Source: Notospermus geniculatus
Taxonomy: Eukaryota > Nemertea > Pilidiophora > Heteronemertea > Lineidae
Length of the DNA stretch: 64,000 nt
Direction: 5' to 3'
Assembly: GCA_002633025.1 (NCBI GenBank)
Contig: NMRB01000260.1
Location: forward strand, 1,254 to 65,253
Positions 34,975 through 44,682 of the stretch are shown here, piece by piece. The notes below the pieces were generated by a model. It saw only the letters and a program-made list of their open reading frames with translations, made no database searches and was not told the DNA's origin. Within the stretch, counting starts at the first letter, position 1, and each line of letters begins with the position of its first letter. Position numbers and translations under genes: made by a program.

Positions 34975-34986
34975 ATAAGATTGCAG
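34975..34986 (+). CDS. FLN: Candidate 12-nt microexon 5 in the Ig2-Ig3 linker
   Basis: ATAAGATTGCAG between acceptor CCCCTCTCTTTTCGACAG and donor GTAATG. Phase 1 to phase 1. Alone it encodes His-Lys-Ile-Ala; after another microexon Asp-Lys-Ile-Ala. All five together would encode PPGAQGVEGGPKDKIA before Ala-Cys-Asn-Pro of Ig3. Confidence 0.52.
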
Positions 34987-35084
34987 GTAATGTTTTGCTG
35001 GAAGCTGCGGTTTATGACCACAAAGCTTAGAACTAAACCACTAAAGGCGATAGAAGTGTTCACTAAACATACACGCACTGACAT

Positions 35085-35650
35085 GACCTCTTACACCATC
35101 ATTACAAGGTCAAATCTGTGACATGACCTCTGACACCATCACACGGTCGAAGCTGTGACATGACCTTTGGCACCATCACGAAGGTCAAAGCTGTGACCTG
35201 GCACCATCACAGAGCTTAAAGCTTGAAATGACCTCGGACACCATTACAGAGGTGAAAGCTGTGATGTGACCTCTGGCACCATCACAAGGTCAAAGCTGTA
35301 ACATGACCTCTGACACCATTACGAAGGTCAAAACTGTGACATGACCTCGGACACCATCAGAAGGTCAAAGCTGTGACATGACACCGTGACAGAGGTCAAA
35401 CCCTGAAATGACCTCGGACACCATTACAAAGGTCAAAGCTGTGATGTGACCTCTGACACCATCACAAAGGTCAAAGCTGTGACATGAACTCTGACACCAT
35501 CACAAGGGCAAAGCGCTGACATGAACTCGTGACACCATCACAAAGGTAAAAGCTGTAACATGACCTCTGACACGTCACAAAGGTCAAAGCTGTGATGTGA
35601 CCTCTGATACCATCATGGAGGTCAAAGCTGTGACGTGACCTGTGACACTT
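35085..35650. repeat. Minisatellite, about 38-bp unit, about 15 copies
   Basis: Units: GTGACATGACCTCTGACACC plus ATCACAAAGGTCAAAGCT. Each contains AGGTCA and most an inverted TGACCT, the nuclear-receptor half-site. Units vary in length from about 33 to 41 bp. Confidence 0.9.
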
Positions 35651-36068
35651 TGTTGGTAGTAGCATCAGCAGCTGGCTTCCTGGTTAACACTTTCCAGTCT
35701 CAATAAGGTTGTTCTAACCACATCTGGCATGTGAATCTTCAGTTAGTATTTCAGACATACATGTATTTTCTTTGCCCTACACCCCGTGATTGTGTGAAGC
35801 TTGCAGGGAGAATTAGGATGGTTACACCCTCTACTACCTTGGCACATTACCACATACTTACACCATCACACTTACCAAACCTCGCCCTTCTCTCGTCTGA
35901 CTCGTGTCATGGATGCCATAGCTTGCTCCATCAACCGTTTGGAATCTAAGAAGATCCAGCAATGCATGAATCCTCTCCCCGATATTTCTCTTTCCTTATG
36001 CCTATACTGACCAACCTTCAAACCACAGATACCGACATCAGGTATGTTGGGACTGGTCTCCCGAGATG

Positions 36069-36193
36069 CAGAGACCAGGGCCGGCCGCACATAAGTCCGA
36101 TAGTGCAACCAGCGCCTATCGGCAGTTAGTTATAACTTAACTAAACCGCTGATAGTCACCGAAAGCACTATCAGACTTTCTGTGCGGTCGGGC
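36069..36193. repeat. Foldback element, AAGTCCGATAGTGC family
   Basis: GGCCGCACATAAGTCCGATA at the left, CTATCAGACTTTCTGTGCGG at the right, with inner CTATCGGCAGTTAG/AACCGCTGATAG. Second copy at 42009. Confidence 0.78.
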
Positions 36194-36634
36194 CAGGCAT
36201 GTTGAAACAGTGTCCCTCTTGATCTATAAAGTGTCTACTAATTGTTTCTTCATTAGCTTTTAGAAGATTGAGCACTAATCAACGTCTCGGTAGGTTGATA
36301 TAATGACGGCAATTGGCGGCAGTTCCTCCTGATTGGACCACAGTTGTTCAGCCGTTCAGTTTTCAGGGACAGTAAAACTCAAATATCTTGGTTTCTCAAC
36401 TTTATTTCCAACTCTCTCTCATATTTTCTTGTGTTTTAATCATACTTTTCCTGATTTTGTCACTATCCCTGCACCATGGATCTTGTAGATGCCTGTTCCT
36501 TCATCTCTGCTGTGTTCGGAGAACTTTTTCAGAAACATCCTGTATCTCTGACAAAAAATAGATGTCTCCAACACCATCTACTTTTGTGCCGACCCCTTCA
36601 CATGGATCTCAGACCTTCTATTCTTCCTCCACAG

Positions 36635-36772
36635 CTTGTAACCCCAGCAAAGTCTATGCAACTGGTCGTGGTATCCAGCCTAAGGGTGTCCGTGTTCGAG
36701 ATGTCGCTGATTTCAAGGTCCATACGGAGGGAGCCGGAGAAGGCGAGCTCAAGGTCCACGTCAACGGACCAG
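36635..36772 (+). CDS. FLN: Filamin exon: Ig repeat 3, first half
   Basis: 138 nt, phase 1 to phase 1. [20 protein letters not shown] and [20 protein letters not shown] match vertebrate [20 protein letters not shown]...DFKVYTKGAGSGELKVTVKG. Acceptor TTCTTCCTCCACAG, donor CCAG|GTAGGT. Confidence 0.97.
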
Positions 36773-36991
36773 GTAGGTTGTCTTGACCAATCGAAGGTAA
36801 AGATTGTCAACAATGGCCTAAAATCAGGGAAATCCATACGATGTGTGCTTGGTGCTGAAACCAGAAACAGTTGAAATCCTTACGAGCCAGGCATTGTGGG
36901 TAAAGGTGAAAACTAGAGATGGAAGAACTGTTTGTGGCGCTGAGAATAAGTAGTGACTCTTTCTGTCACGTTTTCACTTCTGTTCCTGTAG

Positions 36992-37128
36992 GTGGCGTTG
37001 AGGAAAAGGTGATCGTGAAGCAGGTCGACAAGCATACCTACGAGTGTGTCTACCACCCAATGAAACCTGGCGAGTACACCGTCATGATTACATACGCTGG
37101 TGCTAATATTCCTAAGAGTCCATTCAGG
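36992..37128 (+). CDS. FLN: Filamin exon: Ig repeat 3, second half
   Basis: 137 nt, phase 1 to phase 0. GVEEKVIVKQVDKHTYECVY, HPMKPGEYTVMITYAGANIP and KSPFR. Acceptor CTTCTGTTCCTGTAG, donor CAGG|GTAAGT. The KSPF-(R/K) ending marks the last strand of the Ig fold. Confidence 0.96.
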
Positions 37129-37511
37129 GTAAGTGAGCATTCAATAGTCTGTCAAGTTAGTACGTCGAATTTGATCAAAAGTTCTAAACTTGTGCTGTTA
37201 TCAATAGGAGCAGTCAGCCGCGCATATTGCTAACAGATGGCAGCACAGACTTAGCGGACCAAATGTACAGGAAATCTATTATGATCGCTGCGCGATCGAT
37301 AATGACTGGGTCCGCTAGATGCATTGAATTGGGCCCTAGTGACACCTAGTGGTCAACTCGCTGACAGCTCCTATTACATAAAGAAGCAGAGAGACAGTGA
37401 TGGACAGTGTCCAACCTGTGCTAGTGCTGAAGGATTTGAAGGAGTAGGTCTGTTGCCAACAGCCTTTTAGTGAGTCGGAGCCTAGAATTGCATTTTCTTC
37501 CTTTCTTCCAG

Positions 37512-37632
37512 GTCGATGTTGCTAAAACCTCTGACTCCAAGATCCGGGCCTACGGTCCCGGTTTGGAAGGTGGTGTTGTCGGTTGTCCGTGTGACTTCAC
37601 CGTCGAGACGAACAATGAAACCGGAGCACTTG
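37512..37632 (+). CDS. FLN: Filamin exon: Ig repeat 4, first half
   Basis: 121 nt, phase 0 to phase 1. SKIRAYGPGLEGGVVGCPCD and FTVETNNETGALG, equal to vertebrate KVRAWGPGLEGGVVGKSADF. Acceptor TTCCTTTCTTCCAG, donor CTTG|GTAAGC. Confidence 0.96.
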
Positions 37633-38361
37633 GTAAGCCGTTGCCAAAAATTACACAGCAGTGTAAGTGATTTTAAACAATCTCCGCTCGCTGCCTGTTG
37701 CTGCACGAGTGAGTGAAGCACGTATTGCAAGGGTTTTTTCCATCGCAAGCAAGGTAACTAACAAGATGTAGTTCTTAGTGAGAAATGGGCGACGAAACTA
37801 GGACAGAGGTGAGATGACGGCTGGTTGATGGTACAGCCATGGAAGACTTACATAGTCCCAGCCATCTTGACCTTCGTTGATTTTGCCTGGGTTGCCATGC
37901 GCACCTGATATTGTGAACAGTTTAATGAAATTTGGAACCTTGAAATAAGCTGTCAGTGCGGCTGAAAAGTTGGAGTAGTCAACGCACCCAGAACATGATT
38001 TCAGTGCTAAGGACACTTGCTTCCGTGAACAGTTTGATAAGAACCTGCTTGGTGGCGTCACCATGCATGTGTGTGTTCTACCCCTGAGGTTACCTTGCAG
38101 AATGGCATAGAAAAATGTGCTTATTTTCTTTACGCTGGCCGTATTTGGATGTGCTGACGTCAGTCTTTGTGACACGTGTAGAAAGCTTGGGTGTTGCTGC
38201 GGACTAATGTACAAATGGACAAAGACATCTGTAAAAAATGAGTCCGGGGAGATTGGGGTTTTGTATGTCCATGTTCAGACAGTGTCGTTACAATAAATTT
38301 GATGCATGCGCTTGGCTTGCATCTATTCGGCCATTACCCTTTCTCCCCCTTGTTTTTTCAG

Positions 38362-38397
38362 CCCTTTATGACTTCTATGATTGTGGCTATGATTTAA
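38362..38397 (+). CDS. FLN: Possible 36-nt cassette exon inside Ig4 (Tyr/Asp-rich)
   Basis: Strong acceptor CTCCCCCTTGTTTTTTCAG and phase 1 to phase 1, fitting the flanking exons. It would insert LYDFYDCGYDL plus junction residues between TGAL and FSIEGPSQ of Ig4. The donor AA|GTAATA is weak. The insert would fall in a loop of the Ig fold. Could be a chance match. Confidence 0.3.
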   Translation, partial: PFMTSMIVAMI

Positions 38398-39272
38398 GTA
38401 ATATAGACTTGTTGATTTGTTGTTTTCAAGTTCTGAGTTCTAGACTCACAAAATAGTTTGAATGTACCCCCAGAGTGTCAGGGGGTGAAGCCTGCATCAC
38501 TTGCGATGGGTACACCTGGTTGGGTCACAGATTCTTGGGGTTTGAGGACCGTATACACACTTTACTGACCACCTATAGGCCTACCTCAGGGCTCAGAGAA
38601 TAACGAGGTATATGTTGTCAGTATAGTTCGTATAGCCTATGGTCTCCTAACCCCAGGAGCCTGTGGTTGGGTCAGGTTCAAACTATTTTGACGTTACATG
38701 AAGTTCAGTTCTTTTTGAATGCTTGATGATTTCGTTTGGCGCATTAGCATGGGTTGATTGAATGTTTTTAGTTCGTTCACGTTCAAATTTGTATTGATAT
38801 CTTGCTCTTCTGGTCAACTTTTTGCTCCTGTTTCCCAACCTGATACATCATAACCTGACCTAGGCTAGGAAGATTGGCCTCTATAATTGAGTAGATTGTA
38901 TCGATGGAGTGGAAGATATTGGACAGATTTCTGTATGCAGTCCCACGGGATCTTAATACTCTATTTCAATAGAATCGCTGACTATAATTCCTCTCGCAGG
39001 GGTCCAGTTGACGTACCATGGTCATTTAAAAATATTGAGTTGACAGAACAGTTTCTGATTGCACCACTTGAGGCAGAAGTTCTGCCACCTATAAGCTACA
39101 TTGTCAAACCACTCCCATCCTGGATTAGGCCCATACATCATTCTCCAGTTCTTGATCTGCAAGTCTTAAATGCTGTGTATTCATAGTTCAGAAGCATGAC
39201 AAGTTCAAGAAATCCCTTCCAGATATACTGCGTCAATCCCAAAATATTGTCATATCAAATTGACCTTTCCAG

Positions 39273-39466
39273 GGTTCTCAATCGAGGGTCCATCCCAGGC
39301 TAAGATCGAATGCAACGACAACGGAGATGGGTCGGCCGACGTCAGTTACTACCCAACCATCCCTGGCGAGTATGCCGTCCACATTCTATGCAATGAAGCT
39401 GATATCCCTGGATCACCGTTTATGGCCCAGATTACACCCGCCTCTGCTGATTTCAACCCAACCAAG
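39273..39466 (+). CDS. FLN: Filamin exon: Ig repeat 4, second half
   Basis: 194 nt, phase 1 to phase 0. [40 protein letters not shown] and ADFNPTK. Very close to vertebrate [20 protein letters not shown]...GEYAVHVLCNSEDI. Acceptor TTGACCTTTCCAG, donor CAAG|GTAAGA. Confidence 0.97.
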
Positions 39467-39499
39467 GTAAGAATTATTGCTGTCTGTTGCTTGGAGGTG

Positions 39500-40065
39500 C
39501 GTGCAGAGAGTTCTATCCTGCTGGCTGAGGTACCTCCTCAGGAAAGTTCTTCAGCTGAGAGGTTTTCTCCTGACTGAGGCCCCTCCTCAAAAGTTCTTCA
39601 GTAGAGAGGTTTCCTCTTAGCTGAGGTACCTCCTCAAAAGTTCTTCAGTAATAGAGAGGTTTTCTCCTAACTGAGGTCCTTTTCAAGAAAAGTTCTTCAC
39701 TAGAGAGGTTTCCTCCTGGCTGAGGTACCTCCTCAGAAAAGTTCTTCAGTAGAGAGGTTTTCTCCTGGCTGAGGTCCTCTTAAAAAGAGTTATTCAGTAG
39801 AGAGGTTTTCTCCTGGCTGAGGTCCCTCTTCAAAAGTTCTTCAGTAGAGAGGTTTTCTCCTAACTGAGGTCCCTCTCAAGAAAAGTTCTTCACTAGAGAG
39901 GTTTCCTCCTGGCTGAGGTACCTCCTCAGAAAAGTTCTTCAGTAGAGAGGTTTAGGTCCCTCTTCAAAAGAGTTATTCAGTAGAGAGGTTTTCTCCTGCC
40001 TGAGGTCCCACCTCAGAAAAGTTCTTCAGTAGAGAGGTTTCCTCCTGGCTGTGGTACCTTGGTTT
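39500..40065. repeat. Minisatellite, about 46-48-bp unit, about 12 copies
   Basis: Units: AGTAGAGAGGTTTTCTCCTG and GCTGAGGTCCCTCTTCAAAA with GTTCTTC. It fills nearly the whole intron between the Ig4 and Ig5 exons and ends about 35 bp before the Ig5 acceptor. Confidence 0.9.
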
Positions 40066-40100
40066 CTTTTCGTTTCATAATAAGAATATGTCTGTTCCAG

Positions 40101-40358
40101 GTCAAGGCATTTGGGCCTGGTCTAGAGAAGACCGGTGTAGAGCCGAACAGGTGGGCTGAATTCACCGTCGACTGCCGCGAAGCCGGTAATGCTCCACTCA
40201 AGATCACGTGCGTCGACGCCCAGAACAACCCGATCGAAGTCCAAGTGGCTGACAACAGGAACAATACGTACAGCTGTCGTTACATCCCCAAGACAACAGA
40301 GAAACATACGATCTACATCTCGTTCGGAGGATGCAACATCCCTAACAGTCCGTTCAGG
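40101..40358 (+). CDS. FLN: Filamin exon: Ig repeat 5
   Basis: 258 nt, phase 0 to phase 0. VKAFGPGLEKTGVEPNRWAE, FTVDCREAGNAPLKITCVD and ISFGGCNIPNSPFR form a complete repeat in one exon. Matches vertebrate VKARGPGLEKTGVAVNKPAE. Acceptor GTCTGTTCCAG, donor CAGG|GTAAGA. Confidence 0.97.
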
Positions 40359-41666
40359 GTAAGATGGCTACTCACGCCAATCTCCTTTATCTCATCTGAT
40401 CTGAGGAGTACACTAAGATTTCACCCACCTATAGAGCTTGTGCAGATGATGTCCTCACAGAAAAAAATCTGCCATCTTGACTGTCAAATTGACATCGTCA
40501 ACCCAGGTGGTGCACTTTGCTGTCAGCGCAAGTGGAGTGTGTGCGACTTCAACCATGACGTGATCTACACATGGCAAACTTTGCCCTGATGTCAGCATGG
40601 TGGGCCACCGGTGAAAAGTGACGCCACAATGAGCCACTGCACAGGCTCTGCTTGGGATGCTCATAGGATAGCTACAGACTCAGTAAAGATCCTATGGGTG
40701 TTCAAAGCGGAACAATCCTAGATGGCGAAATTTTTGCATTCTTGCAAGGGAGAAACTTAGTGATTTAGTTGCATGTCTTTTGTAACATACTGGACAAGTC
40801 CATATCCAAATAAGGTTGAATTGTGCATCCAGATATTGAATATAGTGGTCAGAAAGTTGTGACTCTGACTGAAGACTGGTTTGTACAGTATTTGAATGAA
40901 TTCTTGATTTGAAGCTTGAAAAAGTTTGTAACTAACTTCAGGAAGACAAGTCATGCATGCATTTTCTAACAGCTTGGGTCAAAGTACCAGAGGTTGACGC
41001 TAAGAATAAGCTTCATCTAGGCCTGTGGGCTGACACATTCAGGAGTCATGTTGGTCCAGAATCTGGGTATACAATGACTAACCACCCAGTGATACATTGA
41101 TCCGTGTAGGCTCACATTCAGTTTAACCCATTTTGAACCTTGTGATATGATTCTGATCAATTCTCCTTCCTGTTTTAGTTCTCCCTCTTTTCATTTAGTG
41201 TAAGGGCCTTTTTAGTCGCTTCCCTTTCCCTAACATCTCATACTTTGCCAATTAAATATCACACCCCCTCTGACTCCTAGTCTGTCCCTATAGAATTAAC
41301 TCAAGCCATTTGAATCTTGTATCAAATCTGTATAAATGTATGTTCTATAGACGACGGTGAATATCTGTAACATCTGTATGGCTGGGACTTCACAACCCTC
41401 ACTACAAGTGTCCAGGCTGCCCAGATTTTAACTGCCAGTCCGGTATCCAGTGGCAAGCAGCCTGCATCTTGACTCCCAAGGTTTGTGACATCGCTACGCC
41501 CTCCGACTACGCTTGCAGTGGTGTAGTCTTATGACGTAGCCAATACACGCTCGGTTCCAGGATGGCTGCTTGCCACTTTTGGACACTGTTAGTGAGGGGT
41601 GATCACCTGTGCGGCGCTCCACTGTAACGTGTTGATCTGATTGCTAAGGTTTTGTTCTGATTCTAG

Positions 41667-41732
41667 ATGTCCGTTGGTCGCACTAAAAAGAAGTCCGGTT
41701 CCTCTAGCTCGTCATCGAGCTCTGATGAGGAT
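41667..41732 (+). CDS. FLN: Candidate 66-nt cassette exon between Ig5 and Ig6
   Basis: 66 nt, phase 0 to phase 0, exactly fitting the Ig5 donor and Ig6 acceptor. Encodes MSVGRTKKKSG, then eight serines and DED. The serine run mixes TCN and AGC codons (TCC TCT AGC TCG TCA TCG), so it is not a plain codon repeat. Acceptor TTTGTTCTGATTCTAG is good; donor GAT|GTATGA is weak. Ser followed by Asp-Glu-Asp suits casein kinase 2, by inference. It would lengthen the Ig5-Ig6 linker with a charged, phosphorylatable segment. Confidence 0.6.
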
Positions 41733-42008
41733 GTATGACTTATTTATTATTCGCTGCTTTGTAAAATCGAGCAATTGCTTTGAAAAAACAGCTGTTAAAT
41801 AGGCTTCAATTTCAGCCAACCCAGTCTCCATCGCCATGGTTCCATTTCACTGGTGAAGGGATGGTTTGCACGCATTCCCTGGTTTCACCCCACATTGGTA
41901 GTCCGTCAGAATGCTAATGCTCCCTCCGTCATTCAAGTTATAGATTGGCCATCATGATGTACCCCAGACACCAAAATGTACTGCCATCAGTCCTGCCCCT
42001 CCCTGCAT

Positions 42009-42143
42009 GGACCTGGGACGACCGTACAGAAAGTCCGATAGTGCTTTCGGTGCCTATCAGCAGTTTAGTTAATAGGAAAATGTGTTATTACTAACTGCCG
42101 ACAGGCACTGGTAGCACTTTTGGACTTTCCGTGCAGTCGGCTC
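42009..42143. repeat. Foldback element, AAGTCCGATAGTGC family, second copy
   Basis: GACCGTACAGAAAGTCCGAT at the left, GGACTTTCCGTGCAGTCG at the right. Confidence 0.78.
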
Positions 42144-42362
42144 GGGGCCCTAGGTATAAGGCTATAGGTTTGTCAGATGATCTGGCTGTGATATCGAGAG
42201 CATATAGCTTGCATCGGTAGAAATTGAATCCCTCCAAATGTCCTGCTTCTGATTTGGCTTGAAAGAAACAGAAGGTGGCTGCACAAATAAATACAGCTTG
42301 GGACCACAGCTTAAGCAACATCACAGTCAGTGAAATGGACTTCATTGCCGTTTGAGGCCATC

Positions 42363-42478
42363 CTAGAATGTCACAAAATTTGATGCCACGGACGTAAGCC
42401 ATGGCCTCCATATCATCGTGGATGACGTTGTGTAAGCACTTCTCTGCGTTGTCAAATATCGCGACATTCTAGGACCGG
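42363..42478. repeat. Foldback element related to 13615-13741
   Basis: CTAGAATGTCACAAAATTTG at the left, CGCGACATTCTAGGACC at the right, with an inner TATCATCGTGGATGACG. Confidence 0.7.
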
Positions 42479-42822
42479 TAACGGCAGTAAAGTCTCCCAT
42501 CCCGGCAATGAAATGAAGTCATTTAGGGTTCATATTCGTTGAGTTGGTCAGTTGTTACCAGTGACTTTCGGCAGTGAAAGTCTTGTCTGTTTCAAGTGAA
42601 ATATGTGTTCTAAATGTCCCATTATGACTTATGAATAGGTAACTGCTTTTAGTTGTGTTTGTCTCTTAACACCTTAATCTTGTAACCTGACCTGTTAGCA
42701 CTACACGGTCACATAAACCTCGAGTACGACCTTTTGATCCCCGCTAGCCTGGCACATGACGTGGTCTGCATCGATCCCCAGTGGCCTTGAGAGTTCATCT
42801 CGTTTCCCCATCTCTCCTTCAG

Positions 42823-42943
42823 GTCTATGTTGCTGAACCCAGCAAGCCCAGCAAGGTCAAGGTGTACGGTCCCGGTCTGGAGAAGGGAGTCAGGATGCAT
42901 GAGCCGACGTACTTCATTGTGGATTGTAAGGAAGCTGGCCCTG
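42823..42943 (+). CDS. FLN: Filamin exon: Ig repeat 6, first half
   Basis: 121 nt, phase 0 to phase 1. [20 protein letters not shown] and YFIVDCKEAGPG, matching vertebrate [23 protein letters not shown]. Acceptor CATCTCTCCTTCAG, donor CCTG|GTGAGT. Confidence 0.97.
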
Positions 42944-43228
42944 GTGAGTGTTTATGTAACTAGTGAACCCAGAACTCACTGATTGAACCTTGGAAATGCA
43001 CCTCTTCAAAATGATGGATCTCTTCATATAACAGCTGAATGGAGAAAGAAACGCTGATCTTTTGGGGAGGGGGATGCTGAAGGTGTTAGGTTATCACCTC
43101 AATGCTGAATTCCGTGTTGCAATACAACAGTCATGGAGAGAAAGATCTCCTGAGCACCCATTGCCATTCAAATGTACCGATTGTTGAACTCTTTCCCCCA
43201 TTTACCCAGTGTCATTTCTCTCCACCAG

Positions 43229-43453
43229 GTGACATTGCCATCTCTCTGACTGACGAAAAAGGCAACGATGTCCCCGTCAGCACGACTGACAACAAGGACG
43301 GTACCTTCACCATCCAGTACGAACCCACCTCCGTCGGAACGTACACCACTGGGGTGTTCTTCGCTGAGCAGGAGATCCCGTCCAGTCCGTACAAGGTCCA
43401 GGTCGAACCCCACATCGACGTTAGCCAGGTCTACTGTGATGGGCTTCAGCCTA
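43229..43453 (+). CDS. FLN: Filamin exon: end of Ig6 and start of the next repeat
   Basis: 225 nt, phase 1 to phase 1. DIAISLTDEKGNDVPVSTTD and VFFAEQEIPSSPYKVQVEP complete Ig6; IDVSQVYCDGLQP starts the next repeat and resembles vertebrate repeat 8 (LDLSKIKVSGLGE), not repeat 7. Acceptor TTTCTCTCCACCAG, donor CCTA|GTAAGT. Confidence 0.95.
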
Positions 43454-43657
43454 GTAAGTATAGTGAGGAGGTTTCACTGGTTAGGGTTCGAGACAGTCTC
43501 CATGTCAAGGTGTGACCTTGGACAAGGTCAGTGACCTTGCAGTAAGTAGAGTGCAGTCAAGATGAGTAGTCAATGAGAGATAGATCTGACTTCGAGCTGT
43601 TTAGTCAATTGGTCTGCCTATCCTATCTTACTGTCCATTTCATCCAAGAGTTCGCCA

Positions 43658-43775
43658 GGGCCTATTTTCATAAAACACTGCTAGCTTAGTTGGTAGATAG
43701 TTGTGTACATTGGCCTGTACAAACTGCACACTTTGGCAAGAACAAAGCTTGGTAAGGTTTTATAAATTGGGCCCG
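43658..43775. repeat. Foldback element with GGGCCNNTTTTCATAAAAC ends
   Basis: CAGGGCCTATTTTCATAAAA at the left, GGTTTTATAAATTGGGCCC at the right, with inner AGTTGTGTACATTGGCCTGT, an inverted relative of 31996-32111. Confidence 0.75.
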
Positions 43776-44067
43776 GTATTTTAATCTGTACATTTCTTAA
43801 CACTCGTTTCTTCCAGTCAAAGCCTCCTTCAGGCAGCCTTCTTCACTTGGTCTCATTCGATATAACTTCTACTGTATGTAGTGGCCATTTCAAACATTCT
43901 TCATGTCAGAGGGTAGACTTTAATACGAGAGCTTTCTTCTCCAGCTATTTCTGTCAGACACGATATTTTGTACCACCCTAGTCAGAGCCGTTCCCCCATT
44001 CCCTTCCCTTAGTATCTATTGCACCTTAACGCCACCTGTTATCAATATTTGACACTATCCCTCTCAG

Positions 44068-44682
44068 AATCGGAGGTTGGCAAGGAATATGACTTTGACA
44101 TCATCACCGTTGACGCTGGAGGCAAGGCGCCGACTCAGGTAAACATCGTCTCGCCGACCGGGAAGAAAGTCCCCGTCAAGATCGAGGAGATTCCTGACGG
44201 CTACATCGTCAAGTACAAACTTGAGGAAACTGGTCCTCATACTGTGGATGTCATCTTCAACAACCAGTCAATCCCTAACAGCCCGTTCAAGACGGAGGGC
44301 GTCCCTAAGGGTAAAGCTCCGAAAGAGAAACCCGCGATATCTGAGGCTGCGAAGAAAGTGAAGGCGTATGGACCTGGTCTGTCGAAGGGAGTGACTGACA
44401 AACCCGCTGAGTTTACCATTGATACGCGTGAAGCTGGTCCAGGTGGGCTTGGCTTGACCATCGAAGGTCCCGCTGAGGCTAAGATTGACTGTAAGGACAA
44501 GGGAGACGGTACCTGCGGCGTCAAGTACTACCCGGTGGAACCCGGCGAGTACACCATCAACATCCTGTTCGCCGATGAGTTCATCCCGAAGTCTCCGTAC
44601 AAGGCGAGGATCGTACCTCCAGGAAAGGAGAACTTGAACGTCAGCGGTGTGAAGACATACGGTCCCGGCGTCGAGAGAGAGG
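44068..44682 (+). CDS. FLN: Filamin exon: Ig repeats 8-like and 9-like, start of 11-like
   Basis: 615 nt, the second longest constant exon, phase 1 to phase 1. SEVGKEYDFDIITVDAGGKA and IFNNQSIPNSPFKTEGV form the 8-like repeat. A Lys/Pro linker (PKGKAPKEKP) follows, then KVKAYGPGLSKGVTDKPAEF and INILFADEFIPKSPYKARIV, the 9-like repeat. SGVKTYGPGVEREG begins a repeat like vertebrate 11 (GVQCYGPGIEGQG). No equivalent of repeat 10 lies between. The donor G|GTTAGA is weak, and an unspliced transcript would stop at once (GGT TAG). Confidence 0.95.

Noticed and set aside
36029-36041. Sixth microexon-like segment in the Ig2-Ig3 intron (13 nt, AG before, GTATGT after)
   Set aside because: Its length is not divisible by three. 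Joining it to the Ig3 exon gives a stop at once, so it does not behave like the other five.
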